A stretch of 64,000 nucleotides of DNA from Auritidibacter ignavus (GCF_003703835.1 NZ_RDQR01000012.1:1-64000); one strand, 5' to 3'. Positions 44,560 to 53,210 are shown, counted from the stretch's first letter. Program-made: numbers and translations. Notes: generated from the letters alone by a model not told the origin.

Positions 44560-44590
44560 AACCCTCAAATTGTTCAACAATCCGAGGGTT
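44560..44590. promoter_or_regulatory. GntR operator nested in a larger palindrome before pxpA
   Basis: TTGTTCAACAA (44570-44580) sits exactly in the centre of a wider repeat, AACCCTC (44560-44566) and GAGGGTT (44584-44590). The inner part matches the two sites before the transporter operon. The outer arms could also form a hairpin in the transcript arriving from the upstream hydrolase gene, so the site may combine operator and terminator roles. Confidence 0.7.
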
Positions 44591-44618
44591 CTGTGAGCGT
44601 CGGAGGAGGTCTCGAGAT

Positions 44619-45449
44619 CTAAGAGAAGTTCTCGAGCAGAATCTCAGCCAACCGTTCGGGTTGTTCCACGGGAATCTGGTGGGCGGCCTGATCGACGGTG
44701 GCCTGGGCACCGTGCTGCACCCGATCGGCAATCAGGTGAGCATCCGAGGAGGAACACACCTGATCGTCGGCACCGTTGATCGCCACGATCGGCACGGAAA
44801 TCTTCGGCAGCGCTTCGCGCACATCGAAGGCACCCAGAGCTTCACATAGCCGAGCGAAGGACACCTGGTCGGCTTTTTCTAATACCGTCTGCAACGATTC
44901 AGCCCGGTCGGGGTGCTGGTCGGTAAAGCCTTCGGCGAACCACCGACTCACCGAGCCAATCACTTGGGTTGCGGTGCCGGCCGATTCGACCAGTTGGGCG
45001 CGCTCTTGCCAACCCGCCTGCTCGCCGATTTTGGCCGCGGAGGCCACAATGGCGATTCCGTCGAAGAGTTCTCCATGGTCGAGACCGAGCTGGAGCCCCA
45101 CCTGACCGCTGATCGAGACACCGGCGTAGTAGACCTTGGCCTCCGGACCAATGGTTCCCTCAGCCCGCTGGGTGGTGATGATTGCAGCCACCGCATCCGC
45201 CAGGTCCTCAATCCGCACTTTGGCCTGGTGGGGCGGTGAGGTGTCGTGGCCGGGCAGATCCCAACCGATGACCCTGAAGCGCTCTGCCAAGTGGTTGGCC
45301 GCGTGCTGCCACAGCCCACGCACCCCGGTCCCCATGCCGGCTCCTACCACCAGGACATCTTTGTCGGTAGCAGGTGAATCGGTCAGCGAGACGGTATTGA
45401 CCACCGGGGTGGATTGCTCGTCGCTCGCGTGCTTCAGCTGGTCGGTCAT
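44619..45449 (-). CDS. Alpha/beta hydrolase (3-oxoadipate enol-lactonase-like)
   Basis: A soluble alpha/beta hydrolase of 276 residues. The N-terminal region VLVVGAGMGTGVRGLWQHAANHLAERFRVIGWDLPGHDTS carries the oxyanion stretch and is typical of PcaD-like hydrolases. The nucleophile is the first Ser of YYAGVSISGQVGLQ, the acid is in INGADDQVCSS, and the His in DQAAHQIPVEQPERLAEIL. ATG 45449 has a TGGAG site. No protocatechuate or other aromatic-degradation genes lie nearby, so the substrate is open. It ends 110 bases before pxpA on the same strand. Confidence 0.82.
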   Translation of the reverse strand: MTDQLKHASDEQSTPVVNTVSLTDSPATDKDVLVVGAGMGTGVRGLWQHAANHLAERFRVIGWDLPGHDTSPPHQAKVRIEDLADAVAAIITTQRAEGTIGPEAKVYYAGVSISGQVGLQLGLDHGELFDGIAIVASAAKIGEQAGWQERAQLVESAGTATQVIGSVSRWFAEGFTDQHPDRAESLQTVLEKADQVSFARLCEALGAFDVREALPKISVPIVAINGADDQVCSSSDAHLIADRVQHGAQATVDQAAHQIPVEQPERLAEILLENFS

Positions 45450-45839
45450 TGATTGGCTCCATTCTCGGCAGACGTCTGTCGTTGAGTGAGTCGGCCCCGA
45501 TCGTGTTGCTTCCCCGCCTGACGACATTGTCAGGCACGGTTCGGCCTGAACTCTCACGACACTTCAGTTCACTTCAATTCCACCAGTGTAACGTGACTGG
45601 CTTAACATCAGAGGGCCATCAGGCCGATCCTCCGCGACACAAATTCCCAGGAAACGTTCATATTTCCTCCAGCGTCTAATCATCTGGGGTCATTACGATG
45701 TTAAACATCCTCTTCGAGGTGTGAGTGATGAGTAGAGCCGACCCGGTTGCTGTCGACAGCAACCGGGTCGGCTTCTTTAATGCTGGTCTGCCCCGTTTCA
45801 CCCGGTTTGTCCTGGTCCATGGGCAGACAGGTCTCTGCA
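45450..45839. other. Intergenic region with a long perfect palindrome
   Basis: 390 bases between the hydrolase start and the end of the acyltransferase gene. Apart from the palindrome at 45737-45772, I see no gene or RNA that I can name. The hydrolase promoter should lie in the first half. Confidence 0.5.
45737..45772. terminator. 36-base perfect palindrome, probable terminator of the bkd operon
   Basis: GCCGACCCGGTTGCTGTC is followed at once by its exact complement, an 18-bp stem with no spacer. It lies about 70 bases past the stop of the E2 gene. On the plus strand CTTCTTTAA follows; on the minus strand there is no real T-run. It is a strong transcript hairpin and could also be a DNA-binding or cruciform site. 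Confidence 0.6.
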
Positions 45840-47195
45840 CTATTCGTCCAATAGCACCGCAGGTTCAGCCAACACGGCAGCGATTTCACCTAGGTAGGTG
45901 GCAATCTCTGCTCCGTCGACCACGCGGTGGTCGAAGGAACCCCCGAGGGTCAGCACGGTGCGGGGCACGATCTGGTCATCCACCACCCACGGCTTCTTCG
46001 ACCCTTTACCCAAGCCCACGATCGCGGTGTGGCCCGGGGTGAGGATCGGGGTTCCGGCATCGAGACCCAGCGACCCGAAATTGGTGATCGACACGGTACC
46101 ACCGGCGAGTTCGGCCGGTTGGGTCTTGCCTTCTCTGGCGCGGGAGGTCAATTCCATCATCGCTCGCGCGATATCCTTCAGGCTCAACAAGTCCGCCTGC
46201 GGGATCACCGGTACGATCAGCCCGCGAGGCGTGGCGGCTGCGACCGCGACGTTGACGTGCTGGTACTGCACGATCTCGTCGGGTTGGCCATCTTGTGTCC
46301 CCGATTCCCACAGCGAGTTGAACTGAGGGTAGATCGTGGCGGCGCGGACCATGGCTCGGATGGCCAGGATCATCGGGCTAACTTTGATGCCTTCCCAGGA
46401 GGGTGAGGCCTTGAGCTGTGCCAAGAATTCCATGCTACGAGTGATGTCGACGTCTTTAAACACCGAGACGTGCGGAGCCTGCGAATACGACTGCATGACC
46501 GCGTTCGCGGTGGCTTTGCGCACACCTTTAACCGGGGTGCGCGCGACGATAGCCCGGGGATCGGTGGCCTGTGCCTGAGCTTGGGTTCGACCCGATGTTG
46601 CCGTGGCACCAGCGGGAGTGGACTGGTTCAGAAAGCCTTCCACATCCGCGCGGGTGACATCGCCGCGAGGACCGGTTGGTGTGACCTGCGCAAGATCGAC
46701 GCCCTGGGTCTTGGCGAAGTATCGCACCGGTGGCTTGGCCAGCACGACAGTTGTCGTCGGTGTCGGACTCGGTGCTTGCTCCGGTGCTGACTCTGGTGCT
46801 GGGTCAAGCTTCTGGGTGGCCGGTCTCGGCTGGGCCGAGGTGGCGGCTTTTTTCCGTGCCCGGCGACGGGTAGCTTCATTTTTCGGCCCAGAACCCACCA
46901 AGGGTTTATCGGCCGCTACTGCACTGTCTCCGCTGGAGTCAGGTTCGTCGCCGGCGGTTGCTGAGTCGCCAATACCAATCAGGTCTTCACCGACCAGTAC
47001 GGTATCGCCTACCTCGGCGAAGAGCTTTTGGATGGTGCCGGCAAAGGGGCTGGGGAGTTCAACCAGTGATTTAGCGGTCTCAATTTCGACCAGCACATCG
47101 TTGACGGCAACGGTGTCACCGACGGCAACCCGCCATTCGACAATATCGGCTTCGGTCAGGCCTTCTCCCACATCGGGGAGCTTAAAAATTTCCAT
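45840..47195 (-). CDS. bkdC: Dihydrolipoyl acyltransferase (E2) of a 2-oxo-acid dehydrogenase, probably branched-chain
   Basis: A 451-residue E2 core protein. It has one lipoyl domain (residues 1-75, lipoyl Lys in VEIETAKSLVELPSP), a Pro/Ala/Thr linker, an E1/E3-binding domain near 155-190 (YFAKTQGVDLAQVTPTGPRGDVTRADVE) and the catalytic domain, with SFDHRVVDGAEIATYL holding the active His and Asp near the end. It moves the acyl group from E1 to CoA. E1 alpha and beta genes precede it; no E3 gene is here, so dihydrolipoamide dehydrogenase must come from elsewhere. The branched-chain assignment is from the actinobacterial gene arrangement. Confidence 0.88.
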   Translation of the reverse strand: MEIFKLPDVGEGLTEADIVEWRVAVGDTVAVNDVLVEIETAKSLVELPSPFAGTIQKLFAEVGDTVLVGEDLIGIGDSATAGDEPDSSGDSAVAADKPLVGSGPKNEATRRRARKKAATSAQPRPATQKLDPAPESAPEQAPSPTPTTTVVLAKPPVRYFAKTQGVDLAQVTPTGPRGDVTRADVEGFLNQSTPAGATATSGRTQAQAQATDPRAIVARTPVKGVRKATANAVMQSYSQAPHVSVFKDVDITRSMEFLAQLKASPSWEGIKVSPMILAIRAMVRAATIYPQFNSLWESGTQDGQPDEIVQYQHVNVAVAAATPRGLIVPVIPQADLLSLKDIARAMMELTSRAREGKTQPAELAGGTVSITNFGSLGLDAGTPILTPGHTAIVGLGKGSKKPWVVDDQIVPRTVLTLGGSFDHRVVDGAEIATYLGEIAAVLAEPAVLLDE

Positions 47196-47210
47196 GAATA
47201 CCCCCTCAGG

Positions 47211-48215
47211 TTAGAAAGCCAGTGTGGTGTCGACCGCATCCAGAATGCGGTCGAGATCCGGGATGTGGTCGTGCTCGATCTGCGAGGGCGGATACGGGAT
47301 GTGCCATCCGCCTACCCGGGCGATCGGTGCTTGCAGGTAGTAGAAGCACCGTTGGGTCAGCCGGGCCGCGATTTCACCGCCGAGCCCACCAAACACGGAG
47401 GCCTCGTGGGCTACCACCATCCGGGTTGTGCGCTTCAGTGAGGCTTCCAGAGTGTCAAAGTCGATCGGTGACAGCGAGCGCAGATCCACCACCTCGATGC
47501 TGATTCCTTCAGCTTCGGCGGCTTCGGCAGCGGCCAGTCCGACCGCGGTCATCGCGCCCCAAACCACCAAGGTGAGATCTGTGCCTTCTTTGGCCACCAC
47601 GGCCTTCCATGGGTCGGCTGCGTGACCGGGATCGGAGAAGTCGACGATACTGCGGGCGAAGTAGCGACGCTTGGGCTCAAAGAGCATCACCGGGTCGTGG
47701 CTACGAATTCCAGCCCGAGTCAGCCAGTAGGCGTCGTGGGCCGTGGAATAGGTCAGGATCCGCAACCCAGCGGTATGAGTGAACAGGGCCTCGGGTGATT
47801 CACCGTGGTGTTCCACAGACCCGATCCCGCCACCGTAGGGTAGTCGGATGGTGACCGGAACCTGTTGGGCCCCATCCATGCGGGCATGGAGTTTGGCCAG
47901 CTGGGAGGTGATCTGGTCAAAGCCCGGGTAGACGAACCCATCGAATTGGATTTCGGCCACAGGGCGGTAACCAGCTAGCGCCAGCCCGATCGAGGTGCCA
48001 ATAATCCCGGATTCGGTCAGCGGCGAATCCACCACCCGGTCGCCACCAAATTCGGCTTTCAAGCCCTCGGTGACACGGTAGACCCCACCGAGTGAGCCGA
48101 TGTCTTCGCCTTGCAGTAGCACCTTGTCGTCGCTGGCGAGTTCATCGGCCAGGGCCTGGTTGATGGCTTGACCAATGGTCAGTTTCTTCGTCGCAGTCTC
48201 GGCGGTAGCGCTCAT
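47211..48215 (-). CDS. bkdB: 2-oxo-acid dehydrogenase E1 component, beta subunit
   Basis: The beta subunit of the thiamine-dependent E1 decarboxylase, 334 residues. Typical parts are INQALADELASDDKVLLQGEDIGSLGGVYRVTEGL, DSPLTESGIIGTSIGLALAGYRPVAEIQFDGF, RLPYGGGIGSVEHHGESPEALFTHTAGL, and the C-terminal HEASVFGGLGGEIAA. With E1 alpha it decarboxylates branched-chain 2-oxo acids from Val, Leu and Ile. The products prime iso- and anteiso-fatty acids, common in actinobacterial membranes. Its start overlaps the E1 alpha stop (ATGA), and the E2 gene follows after 15 bases. Confidence 0.9.
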   Translation of the reverse strand: MSATAETATKKLTIGQAINQALADELASDDKVLLQGEDIGSLGGVYRVTEGLKAEFGGDRVVDSPLTESGIIGTSIGLALAGYRPVAEIQFDGFVYPGFDQITSQLAKLHARMDGAQQVPVTIRLPYGGGIGSVEHHGESPEALFTHTAGLRILTYSTAHDAYWLTRAGIRSHDPVMLFEPKRRYFARSIVDFSDPGHAADPWKAVVAKEGTDLTLVVWGAMTAVGLAAAEAAEAEGISIEVVDLRSLSPIDFDTLEASLKRTTRMVVAHEASVFGGLGGEIAARLTQRCFYYLQAPIARVGGWHIPYPPSQIEHDHIPDLDRILDAVDTTLAF

Positions 48216-49420
48216 CGTTCACCGCCGTTCGCGACGGGTTCGTCAGCAAAGCCGGCGTGGTACTGACGGTATTCAGCTAGTTCTTCATCAATCAACGGGT
48301 GTGGCTCCGCGTAAGTGTTCTGCATGAACTCTTCGAGGGTCAACGTGTTCTCTGGCGCCATCGCCAAGACCATGTCGCGCAATTGATTGGCTTGTGCATC
48401 GGCATCCGTGGCAATCTGTTCGAAGAAATCGTCGTCGACCTTATATTGCCGTCGCAAATAAGCTTCTGTGCGTCTCAGCGGATCCAACCGGGCGTAGGCA
48501 TCTTCCTCGTCCTTGGTCCGGTACTTGGTGGGATCATCAGCAGTGGTGTGGGCCCCGCGCCGGTAGGTGTGCGCCTCAATCAAAACCGGGCCCTTGCCGG
48601 AACGAATGCGTTCGGCAGCCCACTGGGTGACGGCAAACATCGCGATAGGGTCATTACCGTCAACGTTGATGCCTTCGAAGCCGTAGCCGGCTGCGCGGGT
48701 GGAAATCGGTACCCGTGATTGGACGTTAAAAGGCACAGAAATAGCCCACCGATTGTTCTGGCAGAAGAACAGGGTGGGCGTGTTTTGCGATGCGGCATAG
48801 ACCATACCGGCATGGACGTCACCTTCCGAGGAGGTGCCGTCCCCGAAACAAGCCAGCGTTACCGGGGGGCGATGTTTTAGATCAGCACCCTGCCATTTGG
48901 CGTGATCGAGTTTGGTGCCCCAGGAATACCCCACGGCTTGGGGAACTTGGGTGCCCAACACGATGGTGTAGGGGTGAATGTTGAAGTCGCGAGAATCCCA
49001 CCCGGAGTTTTTGGCACCGCGGAAGAACGTGAGCATATCGCGCACGGGAACTCCGCGATGGAAAGCCATCACATGCTCACGGTAGGTGGGGAAAATGTGG
49101 TCGGTGTCATCCAGAGCAAAGACTGCCCCAGCTTGGGCAGCTTCTTGACCGAAGCAGGAGGCCCAGAGTACCAGCTCGCCTTGACGTTGCAGGCTGGTGG
49201 CCTCGTTATCGATTCTGCGGGTCGTTGCCATCAGCTGGTAGAGCTGCTGGAGTTGTTCCTGATTGAGGTGATCCGCGTGGGACTGGAATCGATCCGCAGT
49301 GTGGGAGGGCTGATAGATTCCATCCGGGTCGAGGAATTGGACAGTGTCGGCAGGTAGGTCAGCGGGGATCTTCTCTGACCCATCATCACCGACGGGGACA
49401 ATAGAGGTTCTCTCGGTCAT
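48212..49420 (-). CDS. bkdA: 2-oxo-acid dehydrogenase E1 component, alpha subunit
   Basis: The thiamine-diphosphate-binding subunit of E1, about 402 residues. The cofactor motif is GDGTSSEGDVHAGMVYAASQNTPTLFFCQNN. HIFPTYREHVMAFHRG and YRRGAHTTADDPTKYR (the phosphorylation-loop region in mitochondrial relatives) are also clear. ATG 49420 follows AAGGA, which fits better than the ATG at 49444. It is the first gene of the E1 alpha-E1 beta-E2 operon. A pyruvate-type substrate cannot be fully excluded, since actinobacterial Bkd and Pdh E1 proteins look alike. Confidence 0.9.
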   Translation of the reverse strand: MTERTSIVPVGDDGSEKIPADLPADTVQFLDPDGIYQPSHTADRFQSHADHLNQEQLQQLYQLMATTRRIDNEATSLQRQGELVLWASCFGQEAAQAGAVFALDDTDHIFPTYREHVMAFHRGVPVRDMLTFFRGAKNSGWDSRDFNIHPYTIVLGTQVPQAVGYSWGTKLDHAKWQGADLKHRPPVTLACFGDGTSSEGDVHAGMVYAASQNTPTLFFCQNNRWAISVPFNVQSRVPISTRAAGYGFEGINVDGNDPIAMFAVTQWAAERIRSGKGPVLIEAHTYRRGAHTTADDPTKYRTKDEEDAYARLDPLRRTEAYLRRQYKVDDDFFEQIATDADAQANQLRDMVLAMAPENTLTLEEFMQNTYAEPHPLIDEELAEYRQYHAGFADEPVANGGER

Positions 49421-49553
49421 GGCAAGGTCCTTCCTGGTCGTCATCGCGTTGGAATGGGTGACTCCAACACGTGAGAACTATCACTAATCTACCAGGAGAA
49501 CCGCGAAACCATGCCGGACAGTTGTATAATGCTCCGCCGGTTGCGGGGGCGAC

Positions 49554-50747
49554 TTACCGAGAGACGTTGAAGAACTCTGCCACCATCTGCAACAACCGCT
49601 CATTGGCTTCAGCTTCACCAATGGTGACGCGCACGCCTTCTTGTCCGAACCCGCGCACGGACAGACCCCACGTCGCGGCCTTCTGTACGAATTCCGGGGT
49701 GCGTTCGCGAAGGTCCAGCCAGAAGAAGTTTGCTGAGCTTTCGGGTACCTGAATACCCATGGCGTGCAGCTCACTCAACACCCAACGACGCTGTTGCTGG
49801 ACGATGGCCACCCGCTTATGCACCTGGTCGAGGTTCTGCAAAGAAGTGATCGCGGCGGTTTCGGCGATGGTGGAGGTTGCAAACGGGGTAGCCATCACGC
49901 GCACGTGGGGCATCAGGTCCGGATGCACCAGCGCATAGCCGATCCGAAGATTGGCCAGCCCGTGAGCTTTGGAGAAGGTTCGCACCACGGCCGCATTGGG
50001 GTAGCGGGCAAAGAATTCCAGGCCATTGACGGCCTGGGGGTCCTCGATAAATTCCACGTAGGCTTCGTCGAGGACCACGAGAACATCAGCGGGAACCTTG
50101 GCCATGAATTCATCGACCTCGGCGGTGGTCAGCACCGGGCCGGTGGGATTATTGGGGCTACACAGCATGATCATCCGCGTTGCCGGGGTGAGTGCGTCGG
50201 CCATGGCCTGCAGGTCGTGACGACCGTCGGCTAGCAACGGGACCCGAATATCTTGGGCGCCTGCCGAGAGCACGACAATCGGGTAAGCCTCAAAGGAACG
50301 CCACGGGATGATGACCTCGTCACGGGTCCCGTCGGCGCTGGTGCCCGCCAGAGTGGACACCAACTGGGTGAGCGCACCCAGCGATCCGGCGCCGATCACA
50401 ATGTCGTCGGGGTCAACGTCCAGGGTCTCTCCCAGTTCCTGGCGCAGAGCGGTGTACATCGTGTCCGGATAGCGGTTGAGAATCTCACCGGCAGGTCGCT
50501 CGTGGTCTTCGGTCGGTGCGGCGCTGAACAGTTCGGCCAGCTTGTCGATCACCGCTGGCACCGGGGCGTAGGGGTTCTCGTTGGACGAGAGCTTATAGGA
50601 ACGCAAGCCCGGCACCTCCCCCGAGGGTTTCCCGGCAACATAGGCGGGCAGCTCGTTCAACACGGCGCGGGGGTAAACTCCGTTTGTGGTGCCAGGCTGC
50701 TGAGCCTGGTGGTGGTCGCGGGACGCGGAAGATTCAGGGACATTCAT
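49554..50747 (-). CDS. Histidinol-phosphate/aromatic aminotransferase (HisC type)
   Basis: A class I/II PLP-dependent aminotransferase of 397 residues. It contains SYKLSSNENPYAPVPAV near the start, MLCSPNNPTGPVLT, VVLDEAYVEF with the PLP Asp and Tyr, and RTFSKAHGLANLRIGY with the Schiff-base Lys near residue 254. These are HisC features. Since it lies away from his genes, it may be the second homologue that many actinobacteria use for phenylalanine or other aromatic amino acids. ATG 50747 rather than 50756 is preferred, though neither has a strong ribosome site. It is divergent from the holin-like gene. Confidence 0.88.
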   Translation of the reverse strand: MNVPESSASRDHHQAQQPGTTNGVYPRAVLNELPAYVAGKPSGEVPGLRSYKLSSNENPYAPVPAVIDKLAELFSAAPTEDHERPAGEILNRYPDTMYTALRQELGETLDVDPDDIVIGAGSLGALTQLVSTLAGTSADGTRDEVIIPWRSFEAYPIVVLSAGAQDIRVPLLADGRHDLQAMADALTPATRMIMLCSPNNPTGPVLTTAEVDEFMAKVPADVLVVLDEAYVEFIEDPQAVNGLEFFARYPNAAVVRTFSKAHGLANLRIGYALVHPDLMPHVRVMATPFATSTIAETAAITSLQNLDQVHKRVAIVQQQRRWVLSELHAMGIQVPESSANFFWLDLRERTPEFVQKAATWGLSVRGFGQEGVRVTIGEAEANERLLQMVAEFFNVSR

Positions 50748-50811
50748 AAAAACCATCGTATCGTTGAATGGTGCTCACCACATTTTCACCTTCGTGTGCC
50801 ACGATGAGGAC

Positions 50812-51207
50812 ATGAGATTCTTGCTCAACACCGCTGTTACCGCGGTGGCTGTGTGGCTTGCCACCTGGCTACTACCCGGAATGTATTTCGTCGGCGCCAG
50901 TTCGACCGGGGAGGAAATCCTTGGACTCCTCGGTGTCTCGGTCATCTTCGGCGTGGTGAACGCCGTGATTGGCCCGTTTCTGCGGGTGCTCTCGCTGCCG
51001 GTCACCTGCCTGACATTGGGGTTATTCACTCTGGTGATCAACGCTGTGTTGTTGTGGCTGAGCACGTGGATCTCTCAGATTTTCCCGGTGCACCTAGAAA
51101 TTGATGAGTTCTGGTTTACCGCCATTTTCGCCGCCATTATCATCTCCTTGGCCTCAGCCATTATGCAGCGAGTGCTCGCAGCGCTGTTTCCGCCAGCCGA
51201 AGCCTAA
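50812..51207 (+). CDS. Phage-holin-family (DUF4.2-type) small membrane protein
   Basis: A 131-residue integral membrane protein with four hydrophobic helices: FLLNTAVTAVAVWLATWLLPGM, the GLLGVSVIFGVVNAVIGPFLRVL region, LPVTCLTLGLFTLVINAVLLWL and a last helix before FPPAEA. The GVVNAVIGP...LP(V/L)T...LGLF pattern identifies the widespread 'phage holin family' (holin_4 superfamily, YvlD-like). Chromosomal members are not phage genes, and their function is unknown. ATG 50812 has a GAGGA only one base upstream. It stands alone between two minus-strand genes. Confidence 0.85.
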   Translation: MRFLLNTAVTAVAVWLATWLLPGMYFVGASSTGEEILGLLGVSVIFGVVNAVIGPFLRVLSLPVTCLTLGLFTLVINAVLLWLSTWISQIFPVHLEIDEFWFTAIFAAIIISLASAIMQRVLAALFPPAEA

Positions 51208-51219
51208 GGCACCGGCCTG

Positions 51220-52794
51220 TTAGGAGGGCAACGGTGGCATGCTGATCCGGGGCGGCCCTAATGGGCTCGTGGTGGGGCTTAGGGTCCGACTGTTCTTTCC
51301 CACGTCTTGCATGACAGAGTGGGCGCCCTCTGCGATCCGGTCTAACGGATTACGGGGTGCTCCGGGATCGCGGCGCTGGAGCGAATAGGTTTTGGTGGCC
51401 ACCGCCCCAGTGGTGATTCCAGACAGATGCTGTAGCTGATGCTCCAGTTGCCCCCGAACCACCGGATCCGCCACTGCGTCCCGAGTCATTTCCTCCAGGT
51501 TATGCCAGCTGTGCCCGGCACCGAACGCCCCGGATTCAGCGGGGTCTGCTCCCGCAGGGAGATCTTCCAGGATCACTCGGGAATGGTTCACTCCCCCATC
51601 GGGTACCGGGCCGCTGAGCGCGGTCGCCCGGTCTCTGATGTGCTGAAACCCGAGATAAATAGTGTCTGGATCGTGGTCGACGTGGTGGTCTGGTGCACCG
51701 TAGGTGACAACCGCCTCCACATCGTAGACGTCAGTGATCTTGGGGTTGGTCGCCACCGTTGAGGCATGCATACCGCCTTGGGAATAGCCGCTGAAGATCA
51801 CCTTCGCCCCCTCGGGCACCCCAGCTTCTGCAAGAATCTCGACGGTGGCATCAGCGACGTGTTGAGACCCTAAGGTCATCCCTTCCCGCATTCCAGTGGC
51901 ACCCCAGGCATTTTCTTCAAATCCGAAGTCTTGAAGTAGTTGTTGGGGGTTGAATAGCTCGTCAGGGTCTGAGATGTCCAGGTCATCAAATTGTGACCCC
52001 GGGTAGCTGACCGTATAAACCTCCTCGCCACTGTCAAGAGTGATCCTGCCAACCTGCATGGATGATTCTCCAGCATTTTCAGGGAAGGACCCCTCCTGGT
52101 GCTTCAGCAACCACGCAATACTGCCATCCGCCCGTCCAGCCTCGGCCCACCCTTGGGCATCGGTGTCACCTTTCGTGGTGTTTGTGGTGTCATACCGGCC
52201 GACTCGCAAAAGTCCCGCCGTGCCAACCACGCCTCCGGCCAGCATCCACAATGCTTCAGTCTGGGAGAGCTCCGGGTTGTCGGTTATCAGTTTCAAACCG
52301 GCTTCAGTGACATTGGCTACTGTGCCAAGAGCAAGGCCGCCGGCCGGACTAAAACCAACGTGGAGCAGGTTTAATACCGCTTCGGGCCCGTCTTCGAGTA
52401 AGCGGGCTAGGTCTTCGGTGCGGATATCTTGGCCGGTCACCAGATCCCCCAACATTCGTGTTCCGGACACCGCCAGCATTAAGGAAGACATCTGCTCTTC
52501 GACCACGCGTTCTGCCTGACGGTATCCTGCCACAGCGAAATCCACGCCCTCCGCTAAGCCGTAGGATTCAGTGGCCAGCCAGGCCAGTCCTGAACTCACC
52601 TCGACAGCACGGGCCCGTACCTGGGCTCCTGAAGGAACGGTCACTGTTGCGAAACTCAGCGCACCACTCCACGCAGTAGCTTTTGCCCCCAGTACCCCGG
52701 CACGCACTGCAATGTCTTTCAAGAATTGACTACCACGTTCCAGTTCTTCAAGATTGCCCTGGATTGACGAGGCTCCACCCACCACCGAGGCCAT
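51220..52794 (-). CDS. Lipase-like alpha/beta hydrolase with a helical WXG-type N-terminal part
   Basis: A 524-residue protein. The first 100 residues are helical and Ala/Ser-rich and end in VDFAVAGYRQAERVVEEQM, which includes a YxxxE pattern like the secretion signal of type VII substrates. Small hydrophobic helices follow. An alpha/beta hydrolase domain lies at about 240-460: VYTVSYPGSQFDD, the nucleophile elbow FSGYSQGGMHAST near residue 333, VVTYGAPDHHVD and GHSWHNLEEM with a likely catalytic His. The end is Pro/Ser-rich. ATG 52794 overlaps the stop of the WXG100-like gene (TGATG). Presumably both are exported together; the target is unknown. Confidence 0.7.
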   Translation of the reverse strand: MASVVGGASSIQGNLEELERGSQFLKDIAVRAGVLGAKATAWSGALSFATVTVPSGAQVRARAVEVSSGLAWLATESYGLAEGVDFAVAGYRQAERVVEEQMSSLMLAVSGTRMLGDLVTGQDIRTEDLARLLEDGPEAVLNLLHVGFSPAGGLALGTVANVTEAGLKLITDNPELSQTEALWMLAGGVVGTAGLLRVGRYDTTNTTKGDTDAQGWAEAGRADGSIAWLLKHQEGSFPENAGESSMQVGRITLDSGEEVYTVSYPGSQFDDLDISDPDELFNPQQLLQDFGFEENAWGATGMREGMTLGSQHVADATVEILAEAGVPEGAKVIFSGYSQGGMHASTVATNPKITDVYDVEAVVTYGAPDHHVDHDPDTIYLGFQHIRDRATALSGPVPDGGVNHSRVILEDLPAGADPAESGAFGAGHSWHNLEEMTRDAVADPVVRGQLEHQLQHLSGITTGAVATKTYSLQRRDPGAPRNPLDRIAEGAHSVMQDVGKNSRTLSPTTSPLGPPRISMPPLPS

Positions 52795-53210
52795 CAGCAC
52801 ACTCCCGTCGCAATATCAGCGACCGTGGACCGGGCCGCGTTCAGAGCATCCCGGGCCTGGGCCGCCTGGACCCGTAGCTCGTCGATTCCCTTCCGGCCCG
52901 CCTGTTTCATGGCAAGCGCTGAGTCAGAGATATCCCGGGTCTTCGCCTCGGTACGTCGGGTCTTGTCTTTGAACGCTTCCCCGGCCATCGAGTGCCAGTC
53001 CAGGCCACTGATATCGCGGAGTCGGGAGGCCAGCTGCTCAATTTCTGCCTGAACCCCCTGAACTTCGTCCACGACCGTTTCCAGTGCCAGGGTGGCTTTC
53101 TCGATGGCGGCCACTCCCAGGTCTCCCACCCCGGGTCCCTCCGACCACTGCTGAATGTGGGGGGCCACATGCGTGCAATACGCTCCGGTGGCGGTTTCAA
53201 TCAGTGTCAT
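52794..53210 (-). CDS. WXG100-like (ESAT-6-type) small helical protein
   Basis: A 138-residue, almost wholly helical protein. Two long amphipathic helices flank a turn with DWHSMAGEAF (Trp72), matching the W-x-S-x-A-G-x-A-F variant of the WXG100 family. There is no signal peptide, as expected for type VII secretion substrates. It is coupled by TGATG to the lipase-like gene, a layout seen for type VII effector pairs in Gram-positive bacteria. No EccC-like ATPase lies in this window, so the apparatus would be encoded elsewhere. Confidence 0.65.
   Translation of the reverse strand: MTLIETATGAYCTHVAPHIQQWSEGPGVGDLGVAAIEKATLALETVVDEVQGVQAEIEQLASRLRDISGLDWHSMAGEAFKDKTRRTEAKTRDISDSALAMKQAGRKGIDELRVQAAQARDALNAARSTVADIATGVC

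Noticed and set aside
50812-51207. Prophage signal from the holin-like gene
   Set aside because: No other phage genes are near; this holin-like family is widespread as a chromosomal gene.
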